Shown here in pieces: positions 1 through 12,138 of a DNA stretch of 64,000 nt. Under the pieces are notes generated by a model. It ran no database searches. It saw nothing but the letters and a program-made list of their open reading frames with translations, and was not told the origin of the DNA. Each line of letters opens with the position of its first letter. Within the stretch, counting starts at the first letter, position 1. The DNA is taken from positions 9,211,463 through 9,275,462 of the forward strand of contig NC_060887.1 in the NCBI RefSeq assembly GCF_014805685.1. Direction: 5' to 3'. The position numbers and the translations under genes were made by a program. Source of the DNA: Silurus meridionalis. Taxonomy: Eukaryota > Chordata > Actinopteri > Siluriformes > Siluridae.

Positions 1-737
1 TTTTGATTTGACAGATGTCTTTTGGCAATTGACCCTTTTCTATTTGAAACATGGCTTTCAGTTTTTATAAATTTCTTTATAAAGTTCTTATAAATTGTGA
101 TTGTGATTGTCTTGTGAAAATCTTATAAATGAATGTTTTTCAACCTGGTGAAATATTATTGTCCTAGTTCATATGTATAAGTCCTCCACTTCCGATTGGG
201 CCTTGTGACTCCACCAAAGCATGGATTATTTTCCCTACAGCAAGGACTGTTCCATGGCATTTCATACTTAAATATATTAAGACTCTATTCAAGATAAACC
301 AGATATTCACAATATTCCATTGGCCTATGTTAAAGCAGATAAGCTTTGTAAAGTGAAGCAAAGAATGTAGTGTGCAAGCAAATGTGGAGCCAGTTGTAAT
401 CTTCTAACATTACAATGGCGAAAAGCAAAAATATATTAAACACATCAACCAAGTGTAACTGATTGCAATTAAAAACAATTGCCTTTAATACTTTCGACTC
501 TAGATTCTAATACAATCCTTAACATATAAATATAAAATATTCCAAATGGTTACTAATAAACTGCATAAAACAACTTTCCATATATGTAAAAAGACCAAGC
601 TATCAAGATATTTTGAGCCAAATGACAAATTCTTCCAGGCTAGCTAAATAATTCACATTATATGCACCAAACCTCTGCTAGTTTGCCAAAACTGTTGACT
701 AGTGTTACACTACTTTTTGGCATGGCACATATTTTTC
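1..737. other. AT-rich sequence, no gene seen
   Basis: No coding exon, RNA gene or repeat family recognised; short open frames here look like chance. Confidence 0.5.
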
Positions 738-802
738 GTTTTTAGATTATCTCTGCCACATAGCAAAGTTGTAGTAAGAGAAAGCAGAGATAATCTAAAA
801 AC
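738..802. repeat. Perfect 19-bp inverted repeat (hairpin)
   Basis: GTTTTTAGATTATCTCTGC at 738-756 is exactly reverse-complemented at 784-802, with a 27-base spacer. The identity of the element is unknown. Confidence 0.85.
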
Positions 803-1447
803 TCTTCTTTTTGATTCCTCATTTGTTTACTTTTAAAGTCTGATCATTTGAAACAAAATGTATTAGACACATTAGTATTCTGTACTTTAAAACCTTTTTT
901 ATAACTTTTTTTTTTTTTTACTTTTATATGTTTGTGATAATGATAGTGTTATTGTTACATTTTATCAGCAATTTGTACCTCTTCTCTTTCCCCCACCATT
1001 TTACAATCATTACACGCTGCATCCTGTCTGGATCCTCCAGAAAGTTAAACATGACTCTCTAAAGATCATAAAGTTGCTGAACAAAAGCTTAGTTGAGAAA
1101 AAAAAAAAAAAAAAGTTTCTTTTTGGCTCTGGAGCTTAAAAAATAAGTTCAGCCAAGTTAAACACTGACTAGACAGAGACATTTTGTTCGCTGCTTATTT
1201 TGGAATCTAGGCAAATAATACACTGCATAAATATCCAAAAGCAGTATGCTATTAAAAAAACATGATTGCATAAAGTTAAGATTTTTAGTAATTAAACATT
1301 AAGTGTAACCATTTCTGTGACATTTGTTTTATTATAATTTATTTATAAAGGTATATTACATACAAAAGGGAAGAATTGAATGCATAAGTTGAGGGGCTTA
1401 GTGAATTCAGGTTGCTCTCTCAAAAGGGAAACATTTTATTTAATGAG
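803..1447. other. AT-rich sequence, no gene seen
   Basis: Contains short A and T runs (for example 1099-1114) and nothing recognisable as coding. Confidence 0.5.
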
Positions 1448-1610
1448 CTGATTTACACTGGTGAGGTATAACTTTATGGCTAATGATCATGACCACCTGC
1501 CCAATATTGTGTTGTGTCCCCGTTTGCTGACAAAACAGTCCTGACCTTTCCTGACAGTCATCTAACCATCACAATTTGGCCTTTGACAAATTCGCTCAAA
1601 AACTTCTTCT
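1448..1610. mobile_element. Tc1-like end relic (GATCAGGCATAACATTATGACC family)
   Basis: The stretch from the diverged TIR near 1455 through GACCACCTGCCCAATATTG and on to the CAAAACAGTCCTGACC stretch resembles the end and transposase C-terminus of a common fish Tc1 family. A second tiny TIR pair of similar type lies at 1991-2035 (CACCGGTCATAACG and GTTATGTCTGGTCGGTG). Both are old and short. Confidence 0.5.
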
Positions 1611-1659
1611 AACACACACAGTACAGTATATTCAGAATATAAAGTAGGTTTACTGGTTG

Positions 1660-1905
1660 GCGCTATTTCGTGTTATGTTTATCTGTTACACACTGTCTTG
1701 TGTTGTCTGTCTGCACTATTTTTCGTCTGCACTGTTTGCATTAGGTTGCACGCGATGCACTTTATGTAGCTTTTTGTTGTGTGCTGTAACTCTATGTTGT
1801 TTAGTGTAGCACCAGGGTTCTGGAGAAATGTTGTCTCATTTTCACTGTGTACTGTGTACCACTGTGTATGGTAGAAATGACAATAAAAGCCCCTTGATTT
1901 GACAT
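1660..1905. repeat. Interspersed repeat, family A (ends ATGACAATAAAAGCCCCTTG)
   Basis: The 3' part (AGAAATGTTGTCTCATTTCA-like through GACAATAAA) recurs in reverse orientation at about 31638-31910, where it reads AAGAGGTTTTTATTGTCATTT. It is a short interspersed repeat of about 240-270 bp seen in many fish genomes; the class is not certain. Confidence 0.6.
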
Positions 1906-2573
1906 TTGAGGATAAAATGTTCACTTGCTGCCTAATATATCACACCAAATAACAGATGCCATGATGAAGAGATAATCAGTGTTATTCACTCACCGGTCAT
2001 AACGTTATAATGTCAATATGTTATGTCTGGTCGGTGGAGTTATATTGTTATCTACATGATTACTTTTTTAGATTGTCTGGCTTTACATTTTTAACTTGGT
2101 CAGTTTAAGTCATGTGATGTTAAGATTATTGTTTTGTCATCGTCTATAAGGGTGGATGGATATGTAGAGGTTTTCTATAGCTTAGGAAGCTCTCCTTATA
2201 TGCTGTTTTAAATATTAACAATTTGGTAAATATATGCTTTATGAACATCCCATTTCAGATTTAGTTCCCATTATCTGTTGTAATAATCTCTTCTGGGAAG
2301 CTTTCAATTAGTGAGTTTGGGCATAGAGGGCTTTCATGTAGTGTTTCAATTTATTCAACAGGTGGGGTTTTGGTTATGGCTCTTTCACAACCTTGACCAT
2401 ATTCTTAATTTCTACATGATTTTGCAGACATGATTGTTTTTGTAGATTAAGCAGTAACTTCTGGAGGCTTAAGTACTTTCAAGACTTTTGTGACTATTCT
2501 GGCTTCATTAGGGGTAAATCTGAAATTAATAAAACCTACTCATTATAAAGAACCTCCTACCTTTTATTCAGGA
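1906..2573. other. Intergenic, nothing recognised
   Basis: AT-rich, apart from the small Tc1-like TIR remnant near 1991-2035. No exon-like open frame with splice sites. Confidence 0.5.
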
Positions 2574-2631
2574 AACACTTAAGAATGTGTATACATCAAG
2601 AACACATGATGTATACACATTCTTAAGTGTT
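2574..2631. repeat. Perfect 25-bp inverted repeat with 8-base loop
   Basis: Arm 2574-2598 begins AACACTTAAGAATGTGTATA and is exactly mirrored by 2607-2631; the spacer is AGAACACA. A 25-bp perfect stem with so short a loop is not expected by chance. Confidence 0.95.
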
Positions 2632-3499
2632 GAATGCTACTGTCACAGAACTGCATCAAGCATACATTTCCATAACTTTAAATAAGTAAAATAAGTTTAA
2701 TAAAAATATAGTGGTAGCTTAGTAGGTAGGCTCATACAGGCATAGGATCAACATACACAAAATGGTTCAGACACCATTTCAGTTCATCATAGTACTGAAA
2801 CATCACTGGTTAAAGTGCTAAATTACACTTTACTGGCCCCTGATCATAGTTGTACCTTTTTAATTGTTTCTTGAACTTCGAACACCCTTGAAACTATTGA
2901 TCATCTTATTCTTTATGACTCTTTATGTGGTAAGGTCTTATTTGACTTTTGTCTTATTTTCAGACTAATGAACTTCTTGTTTTGGGCCCACTTCACTTTT
3001 TGATAGATAATCTACCTCAAGGGGCAATTCTTTGTAAACATGTTATAACTTCCTCCTACTTCTAGTTATTTTCTAGTTATATTGTGCAACTCTGGATGGC
3101 CTTTCACTATCCACCATTACATAGTATGCAATAGAAAAAAGAACTTGCTATAAGTAATGACCTCTTTCCTTCATTTGAAATACTGCTTAAATATAAGTAA
3201 TATAATATCACTTCACTGCAGACAAAATATTCAGGCTTTTGTTTTGTCGACATTTAGATTTCTGCTACATAGCTCATTATGTTTCAGTCCGGGGAAGATC
3301 TAAAATTTTCTTTATTAAATCATGATTTTTTCAAAAGTTCATAGTAATGAGCTCAAGCCGATCAAGTGTTTGTGGAATGTCTATTTAGTGATACCACCTT
3401 GCAAAACTTTAAGGATCTTCTACATTCACACACATATATATACTACTGAGCAGTTACTGTAGATATATACAGTACAGTACAAGTTTTAGGGACTTGTAA
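2632..3499. other. Intergenic, nothing recognised
   Basis: AT-rich with no supported gene. Confidence 0.5.
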
Positions 3500-3795
3500 A
3501 ATATAAAAAAAAAAAATACTAGTGCTAATTTGTTTTTTAACAAATGACTAAATGGAAAGTAAAATAACAGAAGAGAAATCCAAATCAAATCAATATTTGG
3601 TGTGACCACCATTTGCGTGACAAACAGCACCAATTCTTCTAGGTACATACAGTTTTTTAAGTTTTTTTAATTGGACAGGCAGGTTGTTTAAAAAATCTTG
3701 AAAAACTAACTACATATCTTCTGTGGATGTAGGCTGCCTCAAATCCTTCTGTCTCTTCATGTAATCCCAGACAGACGTTCTTACTTTACAGCATT
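3500..3795 (-). mobile_element. Tc1/mariner transposase C-terminal relic
   Basis: On the minus strand the bases near 3790-3590 read like the end of a fish Tc1 transposase: WDYMKRQKDL, then QPTSTED, NNLP, and PRRIGAV ending in GGHTKY, with a stop codon and indels. No catalytic core or TIR is intact. Confidence 0.7.
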
Positions 3796-3821
3796 TCTGC
3801 AAACCTGCTTAAAACTTTTGC

Positions 3822-3827
<6 letters not shown>

Positions 3828-3896
<69 letters not shown>
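3828..3896. repeat. (TA)n microsatellite
   Basis: About 34 TA units in an uninterrupted run. Confidence 0.95.
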
Positions 3897-3898
<2 letters not shown>

Positions 3899-6557
3899 AA
3901 ATGTCCACTGTATAATAAAGTATGGTAGAATATGATAGAAATATTAGGAAGTAAAAAAAAAAAAAAATGAAAAAGAACATATTTACATATATGTTCCTTT
4001 CCCTCTTTTTATTCACATTCTTCTCCATACATTAGATTGGATAACAAGAGCAATGACCATGCTATTTTCTAATTAAAAATAGTTTTTAGTTTCTCCTGCT
4101 TCAAAACATGTTGGATTTGACATTATTGCAAAGTAAAATAAAGAACATTCATGTGAAAGTTTGACAAGGCAACACACAGGACTTCCAACACACATGTAAC
4201 AACATGCAGTTGCCAAAGTCTGAAAACCACAACTATGGAGGTAAACATCATGGGAAAGCTATAATCAGTTCAAGATGTGTGCTTGTGTAGGTGGCTAAGT
4301 GCATTGGAGATTTTAGTTGAGCATGTACTTATCTTTTCCCTGGACCCCAGGAGCAGCAAAGCAGATATATCATCCTAAGGAAAGGGCTGGGAAGATCTAA
4401 AACTGCACCCCTATGTATTCTTTTACTTTTTTTAAAACATACTTAGACATTCTTTTTCATTGGATTGAACAAAAAGAAATAGGCTGAAAATTATGACAAT
4501 TTTTTTTATACATATATATATTTTGTTTCAACAATCTTAAAAGAACACTTGTTTTTTTAAAACACTATAATAAAAAATAGCTCTGATTCAAAAGCCTGAT
4601 GTCAAAAATGATTGTAATTTATCAATTTACTTATGTGCACATATGTAAAAGCAGATATCCTTCAAACAACAGCTGTGATCTGTTTCCTATCCATTGTACC
4701 CTTAAATCTGTCCAGATGTATATTGTAATTCAAAGAGAATAGAGGAGAGGCAGGAAGATGGGGGTGGAGATTGGAAAAGAAGAAGGAATGGAGTGAATGG
4801 GCGCAAGCTTAAAACTCACGACGCCAACACATATGTGGGAGAATCAACATCTCCCCCACTCCCTCGGTGTGGTTTTTCTTGTAATTTAATGCATTTTGGA
4901 AAAGTGAAAGACATGCCTTTTGGGATCAGACCTTTTGTTTTGCCATTGAGGAAGTGAAATCAGAACTGAAAAAAAAATAATAATTGTGTTAAGCACGCAC
5001 GCACACACAGAAACACACACACAAGTGCAAAGTGAATGTAATCTAGTAACATTGTTTTATTATACTTGGATACTTTAATATACTAAGTTGAAATGTTCAG
5101 TACTTTTAAGTTGTTATGAGTCATTTAAAATCATGGTGTCTGGGAAGGATATTAATAGTTACTCCAAGGTTATAGTTTGAGGGTAGCTTTGACAGACCCA
5201 AGTTCACCGCACTTCTTGATTTACCAGCCCAACATGCAATTTCACATTCCAACATAAATAGTAATTTAGGCATGCAAAACAACTAGTGGGACTGTGATGC
5301 TGAGATTGGATTTGACTCAGGGACAGAGCCTCAGCTGAAATTCTTTTGTGCAGATGCAAACAGGGTGTGGTAGCAAAAAAGAAATGGTCAAATTTTAAGC
5401 ACCCATGAACTTACTCCTGTTTCAAGCTAGTAAAAAATCTAATGACACACCACATGGAAAACCACTCAGTATTTTTGTAGCTGCTGAGGTAAACACCAGA
5501 TTGTTTTCTGTATTTCCTTTTTCAGTAGAGCAAAGAAACATTTCTCAACAAGAACTGTTTCTAATAGGATTTCCTCCAGTGTGTTTTACTTATGCTTTCT
5601 AAATGAACATTCTTCTTCATAAATATGTGGTGTCTAAAACAGTTTTTTGTAGCACCATTTGGTGACAAAATGTCTATAGTATCAAAGAAAAAAAATCTTC
5701 ATCTATTTTCCTTTCATTATTTGCTCTATGCATTTCACATTGCTATGCAAAAAGCACTTTAATACAGAGATAATCAATTGAATTAAGAGATAATCTATTG
5801 TAGAAATCAAGAAAAATGATCATCTCAGACTCCAGACTCCAAGCACCGGATTCCTAATGCGACAAAGGTAACTGAAAGAGCGGAAATCTCCCATCAAGGT
5901 TAACCTCAAAAGCTGATTTGGATTGTGGGCTAGAAGACGAATAGTTATGTCCGGATGTGTCATGGTTGCAGAGAGGTCAGGAATGTTTGGGGAAACTTTT
6001 CTCCCCAAACTCTGTGCTCCACCTCAACATCAACACAAAACACCAAGCTCACCAGCCAGTTTCCTCTCGTTCCAATCAAACCACAAAGTCAGCATATAGA
6101 TCAGGAGAACAAATACACAAGCCGAGCACATACTGTTTCTGTGTGTGTGGCCAGTTGAGAAGGAGAAAAGGCTCATGAATCTATACATCAATGGTATATG
6201 CATGGCCCCTCTCACTTTGCAGTAAAGAAAAAAGCTTATTTTTTTCTTTCCATGCCTGACCACATTTACCAAGCTCTATTTCATCATGTTTGAATGAGAA
6301 GACATCTGCTGGGCACATGTTGTTTGTAGGCCCAGAAACTTTAGAGAAGGACATCAGAGTTTAAATAAAAGAGCATATGTTAGTCTTAATTGGTTTTTAA
6401 AATATAGCATAAAAAAACATGTTCCTCTAGCATTATATACTTAGATGAAGGGCCGAGACACAAAACTGCATCCAAATGACCATTCTCTGATGTCATCTGA
6501 ACCTCGCCCTCTAAAGAATGGAGGAACGAACACATTTTTAACACAGGGAAAATACCA
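3897..6557. other. Intergenic, no gene recognised
   Basis: Open frames at 5405-5602 and 5957-6178 have no recognisable domain. A short CA-rich run lies at 4994-5022. The less AT-rich stretch 5815-6180 contains a donor-like ACAAAG|GTAACT but no matching acceptor or frame that I could support. Confidence 0.4.
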
Positions 6558-6712
6558 TACTGATCAGGCAGAACATTAAAACCACCTTTCCATTGCATTG
6601 CCAGTACATTTCTGAGCTGTTGAGCCATGGACACCACAAGACTTCTGAATGTGTATTGTGTTAACAGCAGATCCTTTAAGTCTTGTAAATTGTAAGATAA
6701 GACATTCATGGT
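6558..6712 (-). mobile_element. Tc1-like relic with one terminal repeat
   Basis: ACTGATCAGGCAGAACATTA is the outer terminal repeat of the GATCAGGCATAACATTATGACC-type Tc1 family. Inside it the minus strand reads NLQDLKDLLLT, a transposase C-terminal motif. Only about 150 bp remain. Confidence 0.6.
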
Positions 6713-7060
6713 TTAACCCAGCCATTAGGGTTGCACAAGCCAGTGCAATTTTAGTGCCAATCCCAAGCCCGGACAAATAGAGAGGGTTGCGTTAGGAAGG
6801 GCATCCAGCATAAAACATGTGCCAAATCTAATATGCGGATTAGGATTCAGAATCAAAATTTTGGCAAAAGCTAGGAAAAAGACATATGAGGAGCTGTATA
6901 AGAAGTTAGAACATGGTCGTGTCTTATTGGTACACGTGGTGAGTAAAGGCTGGCCTGTGCGCTCCAATCCAACAGATGAGCTATTAAAGCTCAAATTGCT
7001 AAAGAAGTTAAGGCTGTTAATGCTCGAGGGGTCAGGACTGTTTTGGTAGCAAAAGAGGAC
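6713..7060 (+). mobile_element. Deleted RTE-like retrotransposon fragment
   Basis: It starts with the same AACCCAGCCATTAGGG leader as the large RTE copy at 16199. After ATATGCGG it jumps to an internal ORF segment (LAKARKKTYEELYKKLE) that matches about 17562-17620 of that copy. The leader is therefore joined directly to an internal piece of the ORF, with the endonuclease deleted. Confidence 0.7.
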
Positions 7061-7061
7061 C

Positions 7062-7062
<1 letters not shown>

Positions 7063-7112
<50 letters not shown>
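7063..7112. repeat. (GA)n microsatellite
   Basis: About 24 GA units; it produces low-complexity open frames on the other strand. Confidence 0.95.
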
Positions 7113-7116
<4 letters not shown>

Positions 7117-7840
7117 AAAAGAGTGGTAAATAGGGACTCCAGAAGACTAGACATAACAGAATAGCTATAAAGGGTAAAAGGAAAAGGCAAAAGGTAACAC
7201 AGACCTGAGGGAGCTCTGGCATATAACAAACTTGAGTGTGCGCATTAGAGCGGAAGGACGACAGCATCCAAACATCCCAGTTCACCAAAACACTCTACAA
7301 CTATTATCCCTACAAATCTGCTCCTTTAAGTAAGAAAACCTTATTAAGTTCCAACCACTAATTGGAAGGCTGTTCTATAACTGTAGACTTTGTAAGAGAA
7401 AGCTCTGCCTCCTGCCATAGTCCTGACTATTCAAGGGACCAACAAATAGCTTGCACCTTTTAATCAAAGGAAGCGTAATTTGCAGATCATAATGGACCAA
7501 AATGTTCACTCAGATACTGCAGCCAAAGAGTATTATTTTATAATGAATTCAAGTATACTTCCTGTCAACCATCTTTACTTTTGGCAAAAATAAATGTCAC
7601 TACTTCTCCTCTGGTATTGTCATATCAACACCAAATTTGGCAGACATTATCTCTAACCCAATCCAGACAAAATGTTGAATAGTCCAAACTGATTGCTCTT
7701 AATGGTCTAACAAATCTGACAGAAATGCTGCCAAAAAGGAAAGAGAAGATCTATTTAAAATAAAGATACACAATTTGGTTCATATATTTAATAGTAAAAA
7801 TACCCTTTTGTATTTAATTTGTGCTTTTAATAATTAACAT
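7113..7840. other. Intergenic, nothing recognised
   Basis: No domain, splice-bounded frame or repeat family recognised. Confidence 0.4.
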
Positions 7841-7965
7841 CATCCCAAAGCAGCTTTTCAGAAATATATAGATTAAACATATCAATTGTACATTCATAAG
7901 CTAGTCCCTAAGTTTATCTCTACTGAGTAAGCCGGTGGCGATAGCGGCAAAATAATATGTCCATT
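7841..7965 (+). repeat. Decayed family B repeat (AAAGCAGCTTTACAGAAAT)
   Basis: CAAAGCAGCTTTTCAGAAAT and, about 80 bases on, AAGCCGGTGGCGATAGCGGC match landmarks of the family B repeat best seen at 22945-23165. Confidence 0.5.
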
Positions 7966-8012
7966 TATTATAGTTTCATTATATTTTAAAATTATTATTA
8001 TTATTGTGTTTT

Positions 8013-9434
8013 TACAAACCCGATTCCAAAAAAGTTGGGACACTGTGCAAATTGTGAATAAAATAGGAATGCAATAACTTACGAATCTCATAAACTTATA
8101 TTTTATTCACAATAGAATATAGATAACATATCAAATGTTGAAAGTGAGATATTTTGAAATGTCATGCCAAATATTGGCTCATTTTGGATTTCATGAGAGC
8201 TACACATTCTAAAAAAGTTGGGACAGGTAGCAATAAGAGGCCGGAAAAATGAAATGTACAAATAAGGAACAGCTGGAGGACCATTTTGCAACTTATTAGG
8301 TCAATTGGCAACATAATTGGGTATAAAAAGAGCCTCTCAGAGTGGCAGTGTCTCTCAGAAGTCAAGATGGGCAGAGGATCATCAATTCCCCCAATGGTGC
8401 AGTGAAAAATAGTGGAGCAATATCAGAAAGGAGTTTCTCAGAGAAGAATTCCAAAGAGTTGAAGTTATCATCATCTACAGTGCATAATATCATCCAAAGA
8501 TTCAGAGAATCTGGAACAGTCTCTGTGCGTAGGGGTCAAGTGATCTTCGGGCACTTAGAAGGGAACTGCATCACATACAGGAATGCTACTGTAATAGAAA
8601 TCACAACATAGGTTTAGAAATACTTCCAGAAAACATTGTCGGTGAACACAATCCACCGTGCCATTCGCCGTTGCCGAGTAAAACTCTATAGGTCAAAAAA
8701 GAAGCCATATCTTAACATGATCCAGACGCGCAGGCGTTTTATCTGGGGCTCATTTGAAATGGACTGTGGCAAAGTGGAAAACTGTTCTGTGGCCAGACGA
8801 ATCAAATTTTAAAGTTCTTTGTGTGGCACAGGCAGCTTACACATATGGAAAGGCACCATCAATGCTGAAAGGTATATCCAAGTTTTAGAACAACATATGC
8901 TCCCATCCAGACGTCGTCTCTTTCAGGGAAGACCTTGCATTTTCCAACATGACAATGCCAGACCACATACTGCATCAATTACAACATGGCTGCGTAAAAG
9001 AAGGATTCGGGTACTGAAATGGCCAGCCTGCAGTCCAGATCTTTCACCCATAGAAAACATTTGGCGAATCATAAAGAGGAACATTCGACAAAGAAAACCT
9101 AAGACAGTTGAGCAACTAGAAGCCTGTATTAGACAAGAATGGGACAACATTCTTATTCCTAAACATGAGCAACTTGTTATAAAAAGAAGAGGGGATGCCA
9201 CACTGTGGTAAACATGGCCTTGTCCCAACTTTTTTTGAGATGTGTTGATGCCATGACATTTAAAATCAACTTATTTTCCCCTTAAAAGTATACAGTTTTT
9301 CAGTTTAAACATTAGATTTGTCATCTATGTTGTATTCTGAATAAAATATTGACATTTGAAACTTCCACATCATTGCATTCTGTTTTTATTCACAATTTGT
9401 TCACTGTCCCAACTTTTTGGGAATTGGGTTTGTA
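8013..9434 (+). mobile_element. Tc1/mariner element, copy 1, defective
   Basis: Inverted ends begin CAAACCCGATTCCAAAAAAG (from 8015) and finish GGAATTGGGTTTG (to 9432), flanked by TA on both sides. The transposase is on the plus strand in two broken pieces. An N-terminal helix-turn-helix part (8342-8611, KELKLSSSTVHNIIQRFRES) is followed by a catalytic part (8819-9211) with HDNARPHTA and SPDLSPIENIW. The D-to-E spacing is 33 residues here but 34 in copy 2, so this copy has lost one codon from a DD34E domain. Stops, a frameshift and internal deletions make it inactive. Confidence 0.92.
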
Positions 9435-9505
9435 TATATATCAAGTTACAGTATATTAACTTAATAATTGCTGTTTGTAACAGTATGCAAAGTACCTATT
9501 CATTG

Positions 9506-9552
9506 TGTGTGTGCGTGCGTGCGTGTGTGCGTGCGTGCGTGTGTGTGTTTGT
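9506..9552. repeat. (TG)n/(CGTG)n microsatellite
   Basis: Mixed TGTGCG repeats just outside Tc1 copy 1. Confidence 0.85.
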
Positions 9553-11586
9553 GTTATGATGAGATCTAACTCTTGACTGAAAAATTTTACGAATGTTGTT
9601 CCTATGAAGATAAGGAGATTTGATATTGGCCTAAATTTGTCCAGCTGACTGGTAATTGTGGTCAGGAGTTTTGATTTAGGGTTTGATAACTGTTGATTTA
9701 AGAGATTCCTGCACTGACCTGGCAGTTACTATTAAATGGAAGTACTATAATAAAAACTCCTGTGTATTCTACTGTCATGAAAACAATTGTAAAAATTCAG
9801 ATTCATCATGTGAAGTTGAGCTTGTTCAAAATATTGCTTTCATCAGATTCCCCTGATGCCCTAAAAAAATCTTAAATATTGCATATAGGACCATCTCTAT
9901 AGCCCATATAGGATCATCTACTTTTTAAAAGTATTAACACTTTCACATATACAGAATTTGGCAGAAAGCATTAGGCAAAACAGCTTCCATCAGCTCTTTC
10001 TAGTTTCTGTGATACCTTTCCATCCACTCTTATTAGAGTCGACCAATGTTATCAAAGTAAACACATGCTAGTACAATGAGATAACATTAACATGAAACAG
10101 AACAACTCAATAATTTTTATAATAATATTTGAACATCAAGGAGTATTCCATTGTATTCCAACCCAGTTTTACTGTATAAAGACAATCTATGTTACGATTG
10201 TTAACAAAGACCTTTAACTTGTTCTTAAATAGTTTAACCATGGACCACTTTATGTGTTAATTATTGCTCTTCATAACACATAGTTACATGTAGAAGAATC
10301 ATAAAATAAGCCCAATTTCTCGTTATCTTGCTTGTATAAAAGTTGAGCATGCATATCATATAGGAGCATTATTTTGGATATTTTTTCTCTGTGCTATTAC
10401 ATGTATAATTTAAATATGTTTACATTGTTTTGCAAGGTAGAAGTTTTACATAAACAGTAATAATAATAAACAAATAGTGATAACCACCAGCCTCTGATTT
10501 TGCTTTGAGAGGTCACACTGGACCTATAGATTTGGATTTTATTCCAAGACTTCAACTCTTTCTTTTGCTCAGAAACCTAATCCTCTACTCACTTACTTCT
10601 GACTCTTCCACAGCTGCAAAAAAAAAGTCAACAGGAAGTCTGAAAACCTGCCCAAACATCAAGAAATGTGATGAGTCATGGTGTGGTGGCAAGTCATGTT
10701 ACATGGTGTGCACAACTTTTCTTCTACTGGAATGGTTTGATTACAATGCTCACACTGCAATAGTTCTGAATCCCATATGGATGGCAAATTGGGGCAATTA
10801 CAGCTATTTCAAAATTCTGCTTCTGACAAATCCTAGCCTGCACCACAACCCTATAGAACCACCCACATTGATAGGGCGTTAGCTACAGTAGTAGCTTTAT
10901 GATCTCTAGTTGGCAAACATTTGGAAAGACCAGTGCTGCCCAGTTGCCTCTAACAAACTGTGTTAACAGTGTAAACCTTTCTTTCCTCTGAGATAATCCC
11001 TGAATATTTCTGTCATTGCCTACAGTAATTAAAGAAAGAATTTCAAGCCACTGAACTATCATTTTGCATGTTTCTCTTGGTCTGTCTAAGCTCTCAACTA
11101 GAATATTGTCAGGTTAATTCCCCAGTGACTGGGCAGCCACCTAATTACTGTTCACAGCAGAAGCTGATGGCACGGCCTCCAAATGCCTACTAATGACAGA
11201 TGCCGACAATGTGGCCTCCCAAATCCTGTTCTTGTCAGAGTTCATTGGCACACCTTTCCCAAGTCCTACTCAGGCCAAACATGTACCGCTGATATATACA
11301 TAGGTTATAGTAAATGCAAATGTGCAAATAACAATTTAATGTAAAATAATTATAGTTATGATAGTTGTGGTAAGTTTCAAGTGTTTAGTTATTAGGTTGG
11401 GGCTGTTGAAGCTTTATGCTTTTGAGCTGTTGTCAGCATAAGGAAAAAGCTGTTCATGAGTTTTTAGTTTGAAAGCACAGACATTTGTAGTGTTTTCTTT
11501 ACCAGAGAATGACCACAGCATGTGCACATCATTCATCACTGGAACCAACAAGGCTGAAGCTAAAAGACTGGCTAGCAACAAATGTT
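9553..11586. other. Intergenic, no gene recognised
   Basis: The 125-aa open frame at 10505-10882 shows no known domain and no splice context; it is probably chance. The stretch 11040-11290 is less AT-rich but not identifiable. Confidence 0.4.
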
Positions 11587-11985
11587 TTATTTGTTTAAAC
11601 AAAAACATGTAGAGTAAGCCAGCCATAGGAGGACAAATAAGTTTAACAAAGCAAAATACAAATTTACAGGGATAAGTGGCACCCTTCCACCCTTAGACCC
11701 TTCTCTCCAACCCCTATTATGGTCGCCACAGAGCATAACACCTGATTTTTGAGTGCAGGTTGCCAAGCAGTGGCTTTTTTCACTGCAAGGAGGTTGAACA
11801 AAACAACACCATGTTGACAACCACAATTCTCTACAGCAATAATGTACAATATTAATCCCTAGTAACTGAGGCAGACCAGTGATAGTGGCAAAATGTTTCC
11901 CAGTATAAACCACTATTCCACATATGCTCACATCTAAATAGCCCATGTAAGAAATATTCACTTCTTTAGTTGCTCGAGGCTGCAA
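11587..11985 (-). mobile_element. Possible Ty3/gypsy protease-region relic
   Basis: A 132-aa open frame contains YMGYLDVSICG and later LLGINIVHYC, a pattern like the GY-[LF]-x-[LV]-D ... GMN-[IV] end of retropepsin-type domains in fish gypsy elements. The catalytic DTG triad is not in this piece. Similarity is judged by memory only; it could be chance. Confidence 0.35.
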
Positions 11986-12138
11986 ATACCAACAATTATT
12001 TAGTCTTCTCTAACCCTAGAGTTAAAAATGAAAGAATCTGTAGTCATCATAGACTGTTTCTGGTAAAGTATGAAGCATGGGACATTGACTAACAACGAGA
12101 GTAACTGAAAGCCAACTGCTTAATACACCATCTAATAC

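Noticed and set aside
3009..3019. let-7 seed complement CTACCTCA
   Set aside because: Only the seed matches; the rest of the mature sequence and the hairpin are absent. The same holds near 36236 and 57738.
6725..7288. 187-codon minus-strand frame
   Set aside because: The core is a (SL)n translation of the GA repeat, and the ends are antisense to an RTE fragment.
10505..10882. 125-codon open frame on the plus strand
   Set aside because: No domain, codon pattern or splice context recognised; likely chance.
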